A DNA stretch of 64,000 nucleotides from Lepisosteus oculatus. Lineage: Eukaryota; Chordata; Actinopteri; Semionotiformes; Lepisosteidae. The position numbers were made by a program, and so were the translations under genes. The stretch covers positions 38,808,776 through 38,872,775 of the forward strand of contig NC_090709.1 of the NCBI RefSeq assembly GCF_040954835.1, written 5' to 3'. Positions 55,601 to 64,000 of this stretch are shown one piece after another; position 1 is the first letter of the stretch, and each line of letters begins with the position of its first letter. The notes beneath the pieces are model-generated. The model was not told the origin of the DNA and did no database searches. It saw nothing but the letters and a program-made list of their open reading frames with translations.

Positions 55601-58600
55601 TGTCTGTAGATTTTATTTTACTTCTATTTTTTGTTTTGTTCTATGTTAATTTTATTATTTTTATTTGCTTTGGCAACACTGATTGTACCCATCGGTCATG
55701 CTAATAAAGCACCTTGAATTGAATTGAATTGAGAGACGGATCACTGGGCTTACAGTGAGGGAGAGAGAGAGACGGATCACTGGGCTTACAGTGAGGGAGA
55801 GAGAGAGACGGATCACTGGGCTTACAGTGAGGGAGAGAGAGAGAGACGGATCACTGGGTTTACAGTGAGGGAGAGAGAGGGCGAGACTCCTGTAGATCTG
55901 TCCTCTGTCAATGACCTGGGTGTGTCCAGTTCAGTGATGAAGAGCAGTGTACAGGGAGAGAGACAGACTCACCTGTGTCCCGTCAGTGACCCGTGTGTGT
56001 GACCTGTCTCTGTCCAGTCCAGTGCCCGGTGTGTGACCTGTGTCCGGTCAGTGACCCTGTGTGTGACCTGTGTCCGGTCAGTGACCCTGTGTGTGACCGG
56101 TGTCCAGTCAGTGCCCCGTGTGTGACTCGTGTGTGACCGGTGTCCAGTCAGTGCCCTGTGTGTGACCCGTGTGTGACCGGTGTCCAGTCAGTGCCTGGTG
56201 TGTGACCGGTGTCCAGTCAGTGCCTGGTGTGTGACCGGTGTCCAGTCAGTGCCTGGTGTGTGACCGGTGTCCAGTCAGTGCCCCGTGTGTGTCCCGTCCC
56301 TGTCCAGTGCTGCACCGGGCGGTGGACCTGACCGCCTGCCTGTCCAACGACACGGAGTCGCAGGCGCTGGGCCAGCTGGACGGGGACCAGATGTTCTTCG
56401 TGGACCTGGAGCTGCGGCAGGCCGTCCTCACGCTGCCCCCCTTCGCTGACCCCTTCGCCCTGGGGCCGGACTCTGTGGCCCAGGCGCTGGCCAGCAGGCA
56501 GCTCTGCAGGAACAACCTGGCCACCGCCGCCCGCGCCGAGGGCTTCCCGCCAGAGACCGCCGGTGAGGGGCCGCGGGGCCGGGTCCGCTGCACACACAGG
56601 GTGGGGGTGACCCTGACCTTTCACCTTTCACCCTGGGACAGGAGACTCTACTGTACAAAGAGAGGGGTGGGGGTGGGGAACAAGCTGCCCAGCCCTGTGG
56701 TTGAAGCCGATACCCTGGCTTCTCTCCAGACACAGCTGGGTGAGCTCCTCCAGTCAGGACAGGAGGCTCTTCTGTACACAGAGGGGGATGGGGGTGGGGA
56801 ACAGGCTGCCCAGCCCTGTGGTTGAAGCCGATACCCTGGCTTCTCTCCAGACACAGCTGGGTGAGCTCCTCCAGTCAGGACAGGAGGCTCTTCTGTACAC
56901 AGAGGGGGGCGGGGGTGGGGAACAGGCTGCCCAGCCCTGTGGTTGAAGCCGATACCCTGGCTTCTCTCCAGACACAGCTGGGTGAGCTCCTCCAGTCAGG
57001 ACAGGAGGCTCTACTGTACACAGAGGGGGGTGGGGGTGGGGAACAAGCTGCCCAGCCCTGCTGTTGGGGTCACTGTTATAGAGGGACATCTGGGGTTCAC
57101 CGCCTGCAGGGGGTGGGGGGCCCCCATCTGTCCTGCTGGGAAGCTCCGAGCTGTTCCCAGAGAGCAGCAGCTCTCTCCCCTGCGTGGGTCCGCCGGGGGT
57201 CACGATGGCGACTGACCCCCGATTCCTTCCTCTCCTCCCCGCAGAGCCCCCCGTGGCCATGGTGTACCCCAAGAGCGTGGTGCGGCCGGGGGAGCCCAAC
57301 ACGCTGATCTGCTCCGCCCAGCGCTACTACCCCTTCCCGCTGGGCCTGGCCTGGGCCCGGAACGGCGAGCCGGTCGCCGGGACGACCCCCCAGACGCTGT
57401 CGCTGGTCCGCCGCGACGCCACCTACAGCTGCTACTCGCTGCTGCCCTTCAGCCCCCGGCCCGGCGACGTGTACACCTGCCACCTGCAGCACCGCGCCCT
57501 GCGCCGGCCCCTGGTGGTGGCCTGGGGTGAGTCCTGCCCTCCTGCCCTCCTGCCCCTGGGGGTGGCCTGGGGTGAGTCCTGCCCTCCTGCCCCTGGGGGC
57601 GGCCTGGGGTGAGTACTGCCCTCCTGCCCTCCTGCCCCTGGGGGTGGCCTGGCCTGAGTACTGCCCTCCTGCCCTCCTGCCCCTGGGGGTGGCCTGGGGT
57701 GAGTCCTGCCCTCCTGCCCTCCTGCCCCTGGGGGTGGCCTGGGGTGAGTCCTGCCCTCCTGCCCCTGGGGGTGGCCTGGCCTGAGTACTGCCCTCCTGCC
57801 CCTGGGGGTGGCCTGGCCTGAGTACTGCCCTCCTGCCCTCCTGCCCTCCTGCCCCTGGGGGTGGCCTGGGGTGAGTCCTGCCCTCCTGCCCTCCTGCCCC
57901 TGGGGGTGGCCTGGGGTGAGTCCTGCCCTCCTGCCCCTGGGGGTGGCCTGGCCTGAGTACTGCCCTCCTGCCCTCCTGCCCTCCTGCCCCTGGGGGTGGC
58001 CTGGGGTGAGTCCTGCCCTCCTGCCCTCCTGCCCCTGGGGGTGGCCTGGGGTGAGTACTGCCCTCCTGCCCTCCTGCCCCTGGGGGTGGCCTGGGGTGAG
58101 TACTGCCCTCCTGCCCTCCTGCCCCTGGGGGTGGCCTGGGGTGAGTACTGCCCTCCTGCCCTCCTGCCCCTGGGGATGGCCTGGGGTGAGTACTGCCCTC
58201 CTGCCCTCCTGCCCCTGGGGGTGGCCTGGGGTGAGTCCTGCCCTCCTGCCCTCCTGCCCTCCTGCCCTCCTGCCCTCCTGCCCCTGGGGATGGCCTGGGG
58301 TGAGTACTGCCCTCCTGCCCTCCTGCCCCTGGGGGTGGCCTGGGGTGAGTACTGCCCTCCTGCCCTCCTGCCCCTGGTGGTGGCCTGGGGTGAGTCCTGC
58401 CCTCCTGCCCTCCTGCCCCTGGTGGTGGCCTGGGGTGAGTCCTGCCCTCCTGCCCTCCTGCCCCTGGTGGTGGCCTGGGGTGAGTCCTGCCCTCCTGCCC
58501 TCCTGCCCCTGGGGGTGGCCTGGGGTGAGTCCTGCCCTCCTGCCCCTGGGGGTGGCCTGGGGTGAGTCCTGCCCTCCTGCCCTCCTGCCCTCCTGCCCCT

Positions 58601-60512
58601 GGGGGTGGCCTGGCCTGAGTACTGCCCTCCTGCCCTCCTGCCCCTGGGGGTGGCCTGGGGTGAGTCCTGCCCTCCTGCCCTCCTGCCCCTGGGGGTGGCC
58701 TGGCCTGAGTACTGCCCTCCTGCCCCTGGTGGTGGCCTGGGGTGAGTCCTGCCCTCCTGCCCCTGGGGGTGGCCTGGGGTGAGTCCTGCCCTCCTGCCCT
58801 CCTGCCCCTGGGGGTGGCCTGGGGTGAGTCCTGCCCTCCTGCCCTCCTGCCCCTGGGGGTGGCCTGGGGTGAGTCCTGCCCTCCTGCCCTCCTGCCCCTG
58901 GGGGTGGCCTGGCCTGAGTACTGCCCTCCTGCCCCTGGTGGTGGCCTGGGGTGAGTCCTGCCCTCCTGCCCTCCTGCCCCTGGGGGTGGCCTGGGGTGAG
59001 TACTGCCCTCTTGCCCTCCTGCCCCTGGGGGTGGCCTGGGGTGAGTCCTGCCCTCCTGCCCTCCTGCCCCTGGGGGTGGCCTGGGGTGAGTCCTGCCCTC
59101 CTGCCCTCCTGCCCCTGGGGGTGGCCTGGCCTGAGTACTGCCCTCCTGCCCTCCTGCCCCTGGTGGTGGCCTGGGGTGAGTCCTGCCCTCCTGCCCTCCT
59201 GCCCTCCTGCCCCTGGGGGTGGCCTGGGGTGAGTCCTGCCCTCTTGCCCTCCTGCCCCTGGGGGTGGCCTGGGGTGAGTCCTGCCCTCCTGCCCTCCTGC
59301 CCCTGGGGGTGGCCTGGGGTGAGTCCTGCCCTCCTGCCCTCCTGCCCCTGGGGGTGGCCTGGGGTGAGTCCTGCCCTCCTGCCCTCCTGCCCCTGGGGGT
59401 GGCCTGGGGTGAGTACTGCCCTCCTGCCCCTGGGGGCGGCCTGGGGTGAGTACTGCCCTCCTGCCCTCCTGCCCCTGGGGGTGGCCTGGGGTGAGTACTG
59501 CCCTCCTGCCCCTGGGGGCGGCCTGGGGTGAGTACTGCCCTCCTGCCCCTGGGGGCGGCCTGGGGTGAGTACTGCCCTCCTGCCCCTGGGGGTGGCCTGG
59601 CCTGAGTACTGCCCTCCTGCCCCTGGGGGCGGCCTGGCCTGAGTACTGCCCTCCTGCCCTCCTGCCCCTGGGGGCGGCCTGGCCTGAGTACTGCCCTCCT
59701 GCCCTCCTGCCCCTGGGGGCGGCCTGGCCTGAGTACTGCCCTCCTGCCCCAGGAGCACAGATAGATAGATACCCCCTCTGTCTCTGTGGTGAGGGTGACC
59801 CTGCGCCCCGTGTGTCTCCTGTCCCCTCTGTCTCTGTGGTGAGGGTGACCCTGCGCCCCGTGTGTCTCCTGTCCCCTCTGTCTCTCTGGTGAGGGTGACC
59901 CTGCGCCCCGTGTGTCTCCTGTCCCCTCTGTGTCTCTGTGGTGAGGGTGACCCTGCGCCCCGTGTGTCTCCTGTCCCCTCTGTCTCTGTGGTGAGGGTGA
60001 CCCTGCGCCCCGTGTGTCTCCTGTCTCTCTGGTGAGGGTGACCCTGCGCCCCGTGTGTCTCCTGTTCCCTCTGTCTCTGTGGTGAGGGTGACCCTGCGCC
60101 CCGTGTGTCTCCTGTCTCTCTGGTGAGGGTGACCCTGCGCCCCGTGTGTCTCCTGTCCCCTCTGTCTCTGTGGTGAGGGTGACCCTGCGCCCCGTGTGTC
60201 TCCTGTCTCTCTGGTGAGGGTGACCCTGCGCCCCGTGTGTCTCCTGTCCCCTCTGTCTCTGTGGTGAGGGTGACCCTGCGCCCCGTGTGTCTCCTGTCTC
60301 TCTGGTGAGGGTGACCCTGCGCCCCGTGTGTCTCCTGTCCCCTCTGTCTCTCTGGTGAGGGTGACCCTGCGCCCCGTGTGTCTCCTGTCTCTACAGAGGT
60401 GCCCCCTGAGGCCCGGCCCGGCGCTGTCCTGACGGTGGTCTGCGGGGTGGCGATGGCGCTGGGGATGCTGGGAGTCGTGACCGGCTGCCTCCTCTTCTGC
60501 GTGAGCAGCTGA
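52589..60512 (+). CDS. MHC class II alpha chain (alpha2), four coding exons
   Basis: Coding exons: 52589-52652, 56308-56562, 57245-57526 and 60397-60512. All phase 1, GT/AG, 717 nt (238 residues plus stop). Same exon sizes as alpha1 in exons 1-3. The alpha1 domain has Cys in TACL and QLCRN and the sequon NDT at the position of NVT in alpha1. The Ig domain has LICSAQRYYP and YTCHLQH, plus an additional Cys in YSCYSLLPF. The TM CGVAMALGMLGVVTGCLLF keeps the G-rich pattern. Third positions are very GC-rich compared with alpha1. Introns are swollen by minisatellites and a LINE (gene span 7.9 kb against 2.2 kb). No coding breaks. Confidence 0.94.
52860..53719. repeat. ~36-bp minisatellite in alpha2 intron 1 (left part)
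   Basis: GGATCACTGGGCTTACAGTG + AGGGAGAGAGAGAGAC units, about 24 copies. The array resumes at 55734 after the LINE. Confidence 0.95.
53720..55536 (+). CDS. LINE reverse transcriptase (partial, intact C-terminal part)
   Basis: Open for about 600 codons from ITPIYKSGDKLDPNNYRGI, upstream of the first ATG (53791), to TAA at 55534-55536. RT blocks in order: FACFVDFKKAFDSIWHERL (catalytic Asp), GRGVRQGCSLSPTLFNIYIN, and LLYADDLVLLSP with the YADD active site at 54292-54303. The C-terminal CSHCQQGEIETEVHFLLHC is a Cys/His segment common at LINE ORF2 ends. Absence of stops suggests a recent insertion. It is not a host gene. Confidence 0.9.
53720..55733 (+). mobile_element. 5'-truncated non-LTR retrotransposon (LINE)
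   Basis: Inserted in the 36-bp array of alpha2 intron 1. It starts inside the reverse-transcriptase region and ends with a T-rich 3' UTR and an ATTGAATTGAATTG tail. The repeat array continues unchanged on the far side, so the target was the array itself. Target-site duplication cannot be delimited because the target is GAGA-rich. The endonuclease half is missing, so it is not self-mobile. The clade is not assigned. Confidence 0.92.
55734..55885. repeat. 36-bp minisatellite, right part
   Basis: About four further GGATCACTGGGCTTACAGTG units after the LINE, identical in type to 52860-53719. Confidence 0.93.
55985..56300. repeat. GTGTGTGACCGGTGTCCAGT tandem repeat ahead of alpha2 exon 2
   Basis: Units of about 30-45 bp built on GTGACCGGTGTCCAGTCAGT and GCCCCGTGTGTGA. 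The last unit merges into the exon 2 acceptor CCCTGTCCAG|TG, whose TGTCCAG|T is repeated in each unit. Confidence 0.88.
56308..56562 (+). CDS. alpha2 exon 2: alpha1 peptide-binding domain
   Basis: 255 nt. VLHRAVDLTACLSNDTESQA ... LPPFADPFALGPDS ... QLCRNNLATAARAEGFPPE. Aligns without gaps in length to alpha1 exon 2. Donor CG|GTGAGG. Confidence 0.95.
56635..57066 (+). repeat. ~122-bp dispersed repeat in alpha2 intron 2
   Basis: About 3.5 units, same orientation and intron as 36565-36880 in alpha1. Confidence 0.92.
57245..57526 (+). CDS. alpha2 exon 3: alpha2 Ig (C1-set) domain
   Basis: 282 nt. EPPVAMVYPKSVVRPGEPNT ... LICSAQRYYPFPLGLAWARN ... GDVYTCHLQHRALRRPL. Acceptor TCCCCGCAG. The exon ends CTGGTGGTGGCCTGGG|GTGAGT, which is the seed of the following array. 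Confidence 0.96.
57527..59755. repeat. 45-bp minisatellite carrying copies of the exon 3 end and its splice donor
   Basis: Units of 45 bp (37- and 53-bp forms differ by CCCTCCTG steps): GTGAGTCCTGCCCTCCTGCC ... CCCCTGGGGGTGGCCTGGG. The last 20 or so bases of each unit copy the true exon 3 end (CCCCTGGTGGTGGCCTGGG), some with the exact GGTGGTGG. By eye, 35-40 copies keep GG|GTGAGT and about a dozen have CCTGAGT, which destroys the donor. Confidence 0.95.
59770..60390. repeat. 50/41-bp minisatellite abutting the alpha2 exon 4 acceptor
   Basis: GGTGAGGGTGACCCTGCGCC + CCGTGTGTCTCCTGT, with or without CCCCTCTGT, in about 13 copies. The final copy runs into TCTCCTGTCTCTACAG, the acceptor of exon 4. 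Confidence 0.95.
60397..60512 (+). CDS. alpha2 exon 4: connecting peptide, TM, tail
   Basis: 116 nt with stop TGA. EVPPEARPGAVL, then TM TVVCGVAMALGMLGVVTGCL, then LFCVSS. Shorter connecting peptide than alpha1, almost no tail. Confidence 0.92.
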
Positions 60513-60519
60513 GCACACA

Positions 60520-60915
60520 CTGATACACAACCTACACACGCCTACACGTAGACACTGATACACAACCTACACACGCCTACACGTAGATACTGATACACAC
60601 CACACACACACTGATACACACCACAGACACACGCGTACGCACCTACACACTGATACACACAACCTACACACGCCTACGCATAGACACACTGATACACACC
60701 ACACACAGATCACAGACGCACAGACACACACTCTCCTTCCTACACACACTGATACACACCCCAGACGCCTACACTCAGACACGCACAGATACACACTGGT
60801 ACACACGTACACACGCTGATATACACCAGACACGCACTGACGCACGCCACACACTGATAAACACAGACACAGATCACAGACGCACACTCACGCACACAGA
60901 TACACACACACACAC
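60520..60915. repeat. degenerate ACACACTGATACACAACCTA repeat
   Basis: CA-rich words (CTGATACACA, CCTACACACGCCTACAC) repeat irregularly just after the alpha2 stop. Probably part of the 3' UTR. Confidence 0.8.
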
Positions 60916-61060
60916 TCGCACCTTGTCAAGCTGGAGTTTGTGCAGCATGTTGTGGGGGTGTCTAGGTGTGTGTGTCTGCAGCACCAGAGCACTGCCCTTC
61001 CCGTCTCCTGTGTGTCACTGCGCCGCCTGAACACATTAAACTGCGTGTTGAGAGCTGGTG
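60916..61060 (+). other. possible alpha2 3' UTR end
   Basis: ATTAAA at 61035-61040 is a candidate poly(A) signal in otherwise unique sequence. No other evidence. Confidence 0.3.
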
Positions 61061-61790
61061 GTCTGTGTGTGGTGGTGTGGGGGGGTCACTCGGGGTCACC
61101 TGGGGTCACTCTCTCTCTCTCGCACTCCGGGCAGGGGCTCGGCTCGGGTGGGCTGGGCGTTTACTACAGGCTTGTCGTCCGCAGGGAGAAGAGCAGGCGG
61201 AGGGCGGAGAGAGGACAGGAAGTGAGGCCGTAGGAGACAGGAAGTGAGGCCGTAGGAGACAGGAAGTGAGGCCGTAGGAGACAGGAAGTGAGGCCGTAGG
61301 AGACAGGAAGTCCCTTAGCGAAAGTGCGGCCCCCGACCCCAGTCCCTGGGGGCCCTGTAGGGGGTATCGGCTGTAGGAGCAGAGTCCCCAGACAGAGAAG
61401 TCAGTCGCCCACCTGGCTGTAGGAGGGAGGAAGGCAGGACCCCCCCCCAGCAGAGTGAGTGACCAATGGGCAGCCGCACAGCTGGAGGTGGGCGGGACTT
61501 CCTGTGGCCCTGCCGGGCTGTGGTCAGGAAGTGATGTCGAGGAAGATCCCAGGTTAGAGGCAGCGGCCCTCGTCCGCTGTCTGTCCATCCGCCCAGCCCT
61601 TCGTTAAGGACCCGATCGGTCGTGTGGGGCGCGGTTCGGAGACCCGGGGGGGCAGGACCCTTTCGAGGCGGTGAAGGGACCGACTCCCCAAGCGTCGGGG
61701 TCTCCTCTGCGCGGCCCGGCGCGCACCCCTGCAGTGGAAGGTGAGAGCAGCACACGCCGTCCGCTCTGAGACTCGCCGCGCAGCAGCAGA
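61061..61790. other. no gene recognised; 22-bp repeat at 61219-61310
   Basis: GACAGGAAGTGAGGCCGTAG + GA is repeated about four times (61219-61310), each with an ETS core GGAAGT. The rest is GC-rich unique sequence. Confidence 0.6.
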
Positions 61791-61794
61791 GTCT

Positions 61795-62950
61795 CGAACC
61801 TGTGACCCCTGTGGGCTCTCACACTGCCCTGCCCCCTCACAGCACAGAGAGAGTGAACAGCACAGAGTCTCGAACCTGTGACCCCTGTGGGCTCTCACTG
61901 CCCCCTCACAGCACAGAGAGAGTGAACAGCACAGAGTCTCGAACCTGTGACCCCTGTGGGCTCTCACTGCCCCCTCACAGCACAGAGAGAGTGAACAGCA
62001 CAGAGTCTCGAACCTGTGACCCCTGTGGGCTCTCACTGCCCCCTCACAGCACAGAGAGAGTGAACAGCACAGAGTCTCGAACCTGTGACCCCTGTGGGCT
62101 CTCACTGCCCCCTCACAGCACAGAGAGAGTGAACAGCACAGAGTCTCGAACCTGTGACCCCTGTGGGCTCTCACTGCCCCCTCACAGCACAGAGAGAGTG
62201 AACAGCACAGAGTCTCGAACCTGTGACCCCTGTGGGCTCTCACTGCCCCCTCACAGCACAGAGAGAGTGAACAGCACAGAGTCTCGAACCTGTGACCCCT
62301 GTGGGCTCTCACTGCCCCCTCGCAGCACAGAGAGAGTGAAGAGCACAGAGTCTCGAACCTGTGACCCCTGTGGGCTCTCACAGCACAGAGAGTGAACAGC
62401 ACAGAGTCTCGAACCTGTGACCCCTGTGGGCTCTCACTGCCCCCTCACAGCACAGAGAGAGTGAACAGCACAGAGTCTCGAACCCGCCACCCCTGTGGGC
62501 TCTCACTGCCCCTCACAGCACAGAGAGAGTGAACAGCACAGAGTCTCGAACCTGTGACCCCTGTGGGCTCTCACTGCCCCCTCACAGCACAGAGAGAGTG
62601 AACAGCACAGAGTCTCAAACCCGCCACCCCTGTGGGCTCTCACTGCCCCTCACAGCACAGAGAGAGTGAACAGCACAGAGTCTCGAACCTGTGACCCCTG
62701 TGGGCTCTCACTGCCCCCTCACAGCACAGAGAGAGTGAACAGCACAGAGTCTCGAACCTGTGACCCCTGTGGGCTCTCACACTGCCCCCTCACAGCACAG
62801 AGAGAGTGAACAGCACAGAGTCTCGAACCTGTGACCCCTGGGGGCTCTCACTGCCCCCTCACAGCACAGAGAGAGTGAAGAGCACAGAGTCTCGAACCTG
62901 TGACCCCTGTGGGCTCTCACTGCCCCTCACAGCACAGAGAGAGTGAGGAG
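61795..62950. repeat. 68-bp minisatellite with tRNA B-box-like motif
   Basis: About 17 copies of GAACAGCACAGAGTCTCGAA + CCTGTGACCCCTGTGGGCTC + TCACTGCCCCCTCACAGCAC + AGAGAGAGT. On the - strand each carries GGTTCGAGACT, 10 of 11 matches to the B box GGTTCGANNCC. Confidence 0.95.
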
Positions 62951-63555
62951 CACAGAGTCTCGAAGCATGTGAGGCATGCTGGGAGCACACAGAGCAGGAG
63001 AGCGCGAGAGAGTCTCGAACCCGGGACCCCTGTGAGGCATGCTGGGAGCTCACAGAACAGGAGAGAGAGAGTCTCAAACCCGCCACCCCTGTGAGGCATG
63101 CTGGGAGCTCACAGAGCAGGAGAGAGAGAGTGTCGAACCCGTGATCCCTGTGAGGCATGCTGGGAGCTCACAGAGCAGGAGAGAGAGAGTCTTGAACCCG
63201 CCACCCCTGTGAGGCATGCTGGGAGCTCACAGAGCAGGAGAGAGAGCGTCTCGAACCCGCAACCCCTGTGAGGCATGCTGGGAGGTCACAGAGCAGGAGA
63301 GAGAGAGTCTTGAACCCGCCACCCCTGTGAGGCATGCTGGGAGCTCACAGAGCAGGAGAGAGAGAGTCTCGAACCCGCGACCCCTGTGAGGCATGCTGGG
63401 AGCTCACAGAGCAGGAGAGAGAGAGTCTCGAACCCGCCACGCCTGTGAGGCATGCTGGGAGCTCACAGAGCAGGAGAGAGAGAGTCTCGAACCCGCCACC
63501 CCTGTGAGGCATGCTGGGAGCTCACAGAGCAGGAGAGATAGTGTCTCGAACCCGC
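62951..63555. repeat. ~60-bp minisatellite related to the 68-bp array
   Basis: About 10 copies of GAGTCTCGAACCCGCCACCC + CTGTGAGGCATGCTGGGAGC + TCACAGAGCAGGAGAGAGA. Shares GAGTCTCGAACC with the previous array. The - strand CTCCCAGCATGCCTC resembles a ZNF143-type core. Confidence 0.95.
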
Positions 63556-63624
63556 ACAGCGGAGTGAAAGAACAGCAGCGGCTCTTCCTGGTCTGTACTG
63601 TGAGAGCAGGGCTCAGCTCTGTCT

Positions 63625-64000
63625 CCCTGCAACACACACACACACAGAGTCACCATCTCTCTCCCCACACACGCACACAGTCACTGTCTCTCTCTCCACA
63701 CACACAAATTACTTTCACTCTCATAGCGACAGCCTCTTTCCCCAAATACACACACACAATCGCCATCTCTTCACACACACACACACAATCGCCATCTCTC
63801 TCCACACACAGTTTTTCCACACACAAAATTTACTTTCACTCTCATAGCGACAGCCTCTTTCTCCACACACACACACAATCACCGTCTCTCTCTCCACACA
63901 CACACACTCGCAGTTTTTCCACACACAAAAATTACTTTTATAGCGACAGCCTCTTTCCCCAAACACACACACACAGAATCACCGTCTCTCTCCCCACACA
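63625..64000. repeat. CA and CTCTCT simple repeats with a ~100-bp tandem pattern
   Basis: ACACACAC tracts alternate with CACCATCTCTCTCC and ACTTTCACTCTCATAGCGAC (63712-63731, 63833-63852, degenerate 63935-63950). Runs to the window end. Confidence 0.85.

Noticed and set aside
57808-59531. + strand frames of LLPSCPWGWPGVSPAL repeats resembling a membrane protein
   Set aside because: By-product of 45-bp units in alpha2 intron 3. Not an independent gene.
57432-60563. - strand open frames of over 1000 codons, rich in PPGAGGQ and RRAVLTPG
   Set aside because: Antisense to alpha2 exons 3-4 and the two intron 3 minisatellites. Open only because of the repeat composition.
61130-61233. Possible class II TM/tail remnant (GLGVYYRLVVRREKS)
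   Set aside because: Short, no splice-linked exons, and the similarity to the beta exon 4 tail is slight and probably chance.
61795-63555. Tandem tRNA genes
   Set aside because: Only a B-box-like segment is present. There is no A box, anticodon stem or acceptor stem in the 60-68 bp units.

Overview
The window comes from a vertebrate, most likely a ray-finned fish, and carries a piece of the MHC class II region. Four complete class II genes lie on the + strand in the order beta1 (12681-16024), alpha1 (35757-37954), beta2 (39279-42927), alpha2 (52589-60512). Each was rebuilt exon by exon: every junction is GT/AG and phase 1. Total coding lengths divide by three, giving 254, 243, 260 and 238 residues. 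Exon sizes are conserved between copies: 282 nt for all four Ig exons, 255 nt for both alpha1-domain exons, 114 nt for both beta transmembrane exons, and a near-identical short last beta exon. Assignment to a fish rests on the gene structure plus Tc1-like elements, a LINE ending in ATTGA repeats and tRNA-type SINEs. A non-teleost such as gar or bowfin is possible but is only an inference.

Layout: 1-7605 is a 79-bp minisatellite. 7606-9540 is AT-rich with no gene seen. 9566-12487 is a 46-bp minisatellite that stops about 40 bp before the beta1 promoter. 12.5-17.5 kb is beta1. 17.5-35.6 kb is a gene-poor stretch of tandem arrays, a decayed LINE (29.3-31.1 kb, - strand), a decayed Tc1 transposase (33.46-34.1 kb), a CpG-rich promoter-like island (28.4-29.1 kb) and several short modules resembling MHC X-Y promoters on the - strand. 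35.6-38.2 kb is alpha1, and 39.1-43.7 kb is beta2. 44.67-50.84 kb is a second, rearranged copy of the 27.5-33.35 kb block. 52.3-61.0 kb is alpha2, whose introns are almost entirely tandem arrays plus a LINE insertion. 61.8-63.55 kb is an array of tRNA-B-box-like units, followed by simple repeats to the end.

Alpha and beta chains pair to form the class II heterodimer that shows peptides to CD4 T cells, so the window encodes two potential alpha/beta pairs. X-box/Y-box promoters are visible 90-150 bp upstream of the start codons, with 23-24 nt between X1 and the ATTGG Y box in beta1, alpha1 and beta2. This points to shared RFX/NF-Y/CIITA control. The repeated order (intergenic block then alpha) indicates a tandem segmental duplication. 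Very roughly 40-45% of the window is tandem repeat, and several arrays abut or contain promoter or splice motifs. Those arrays are the most unusual thing here.
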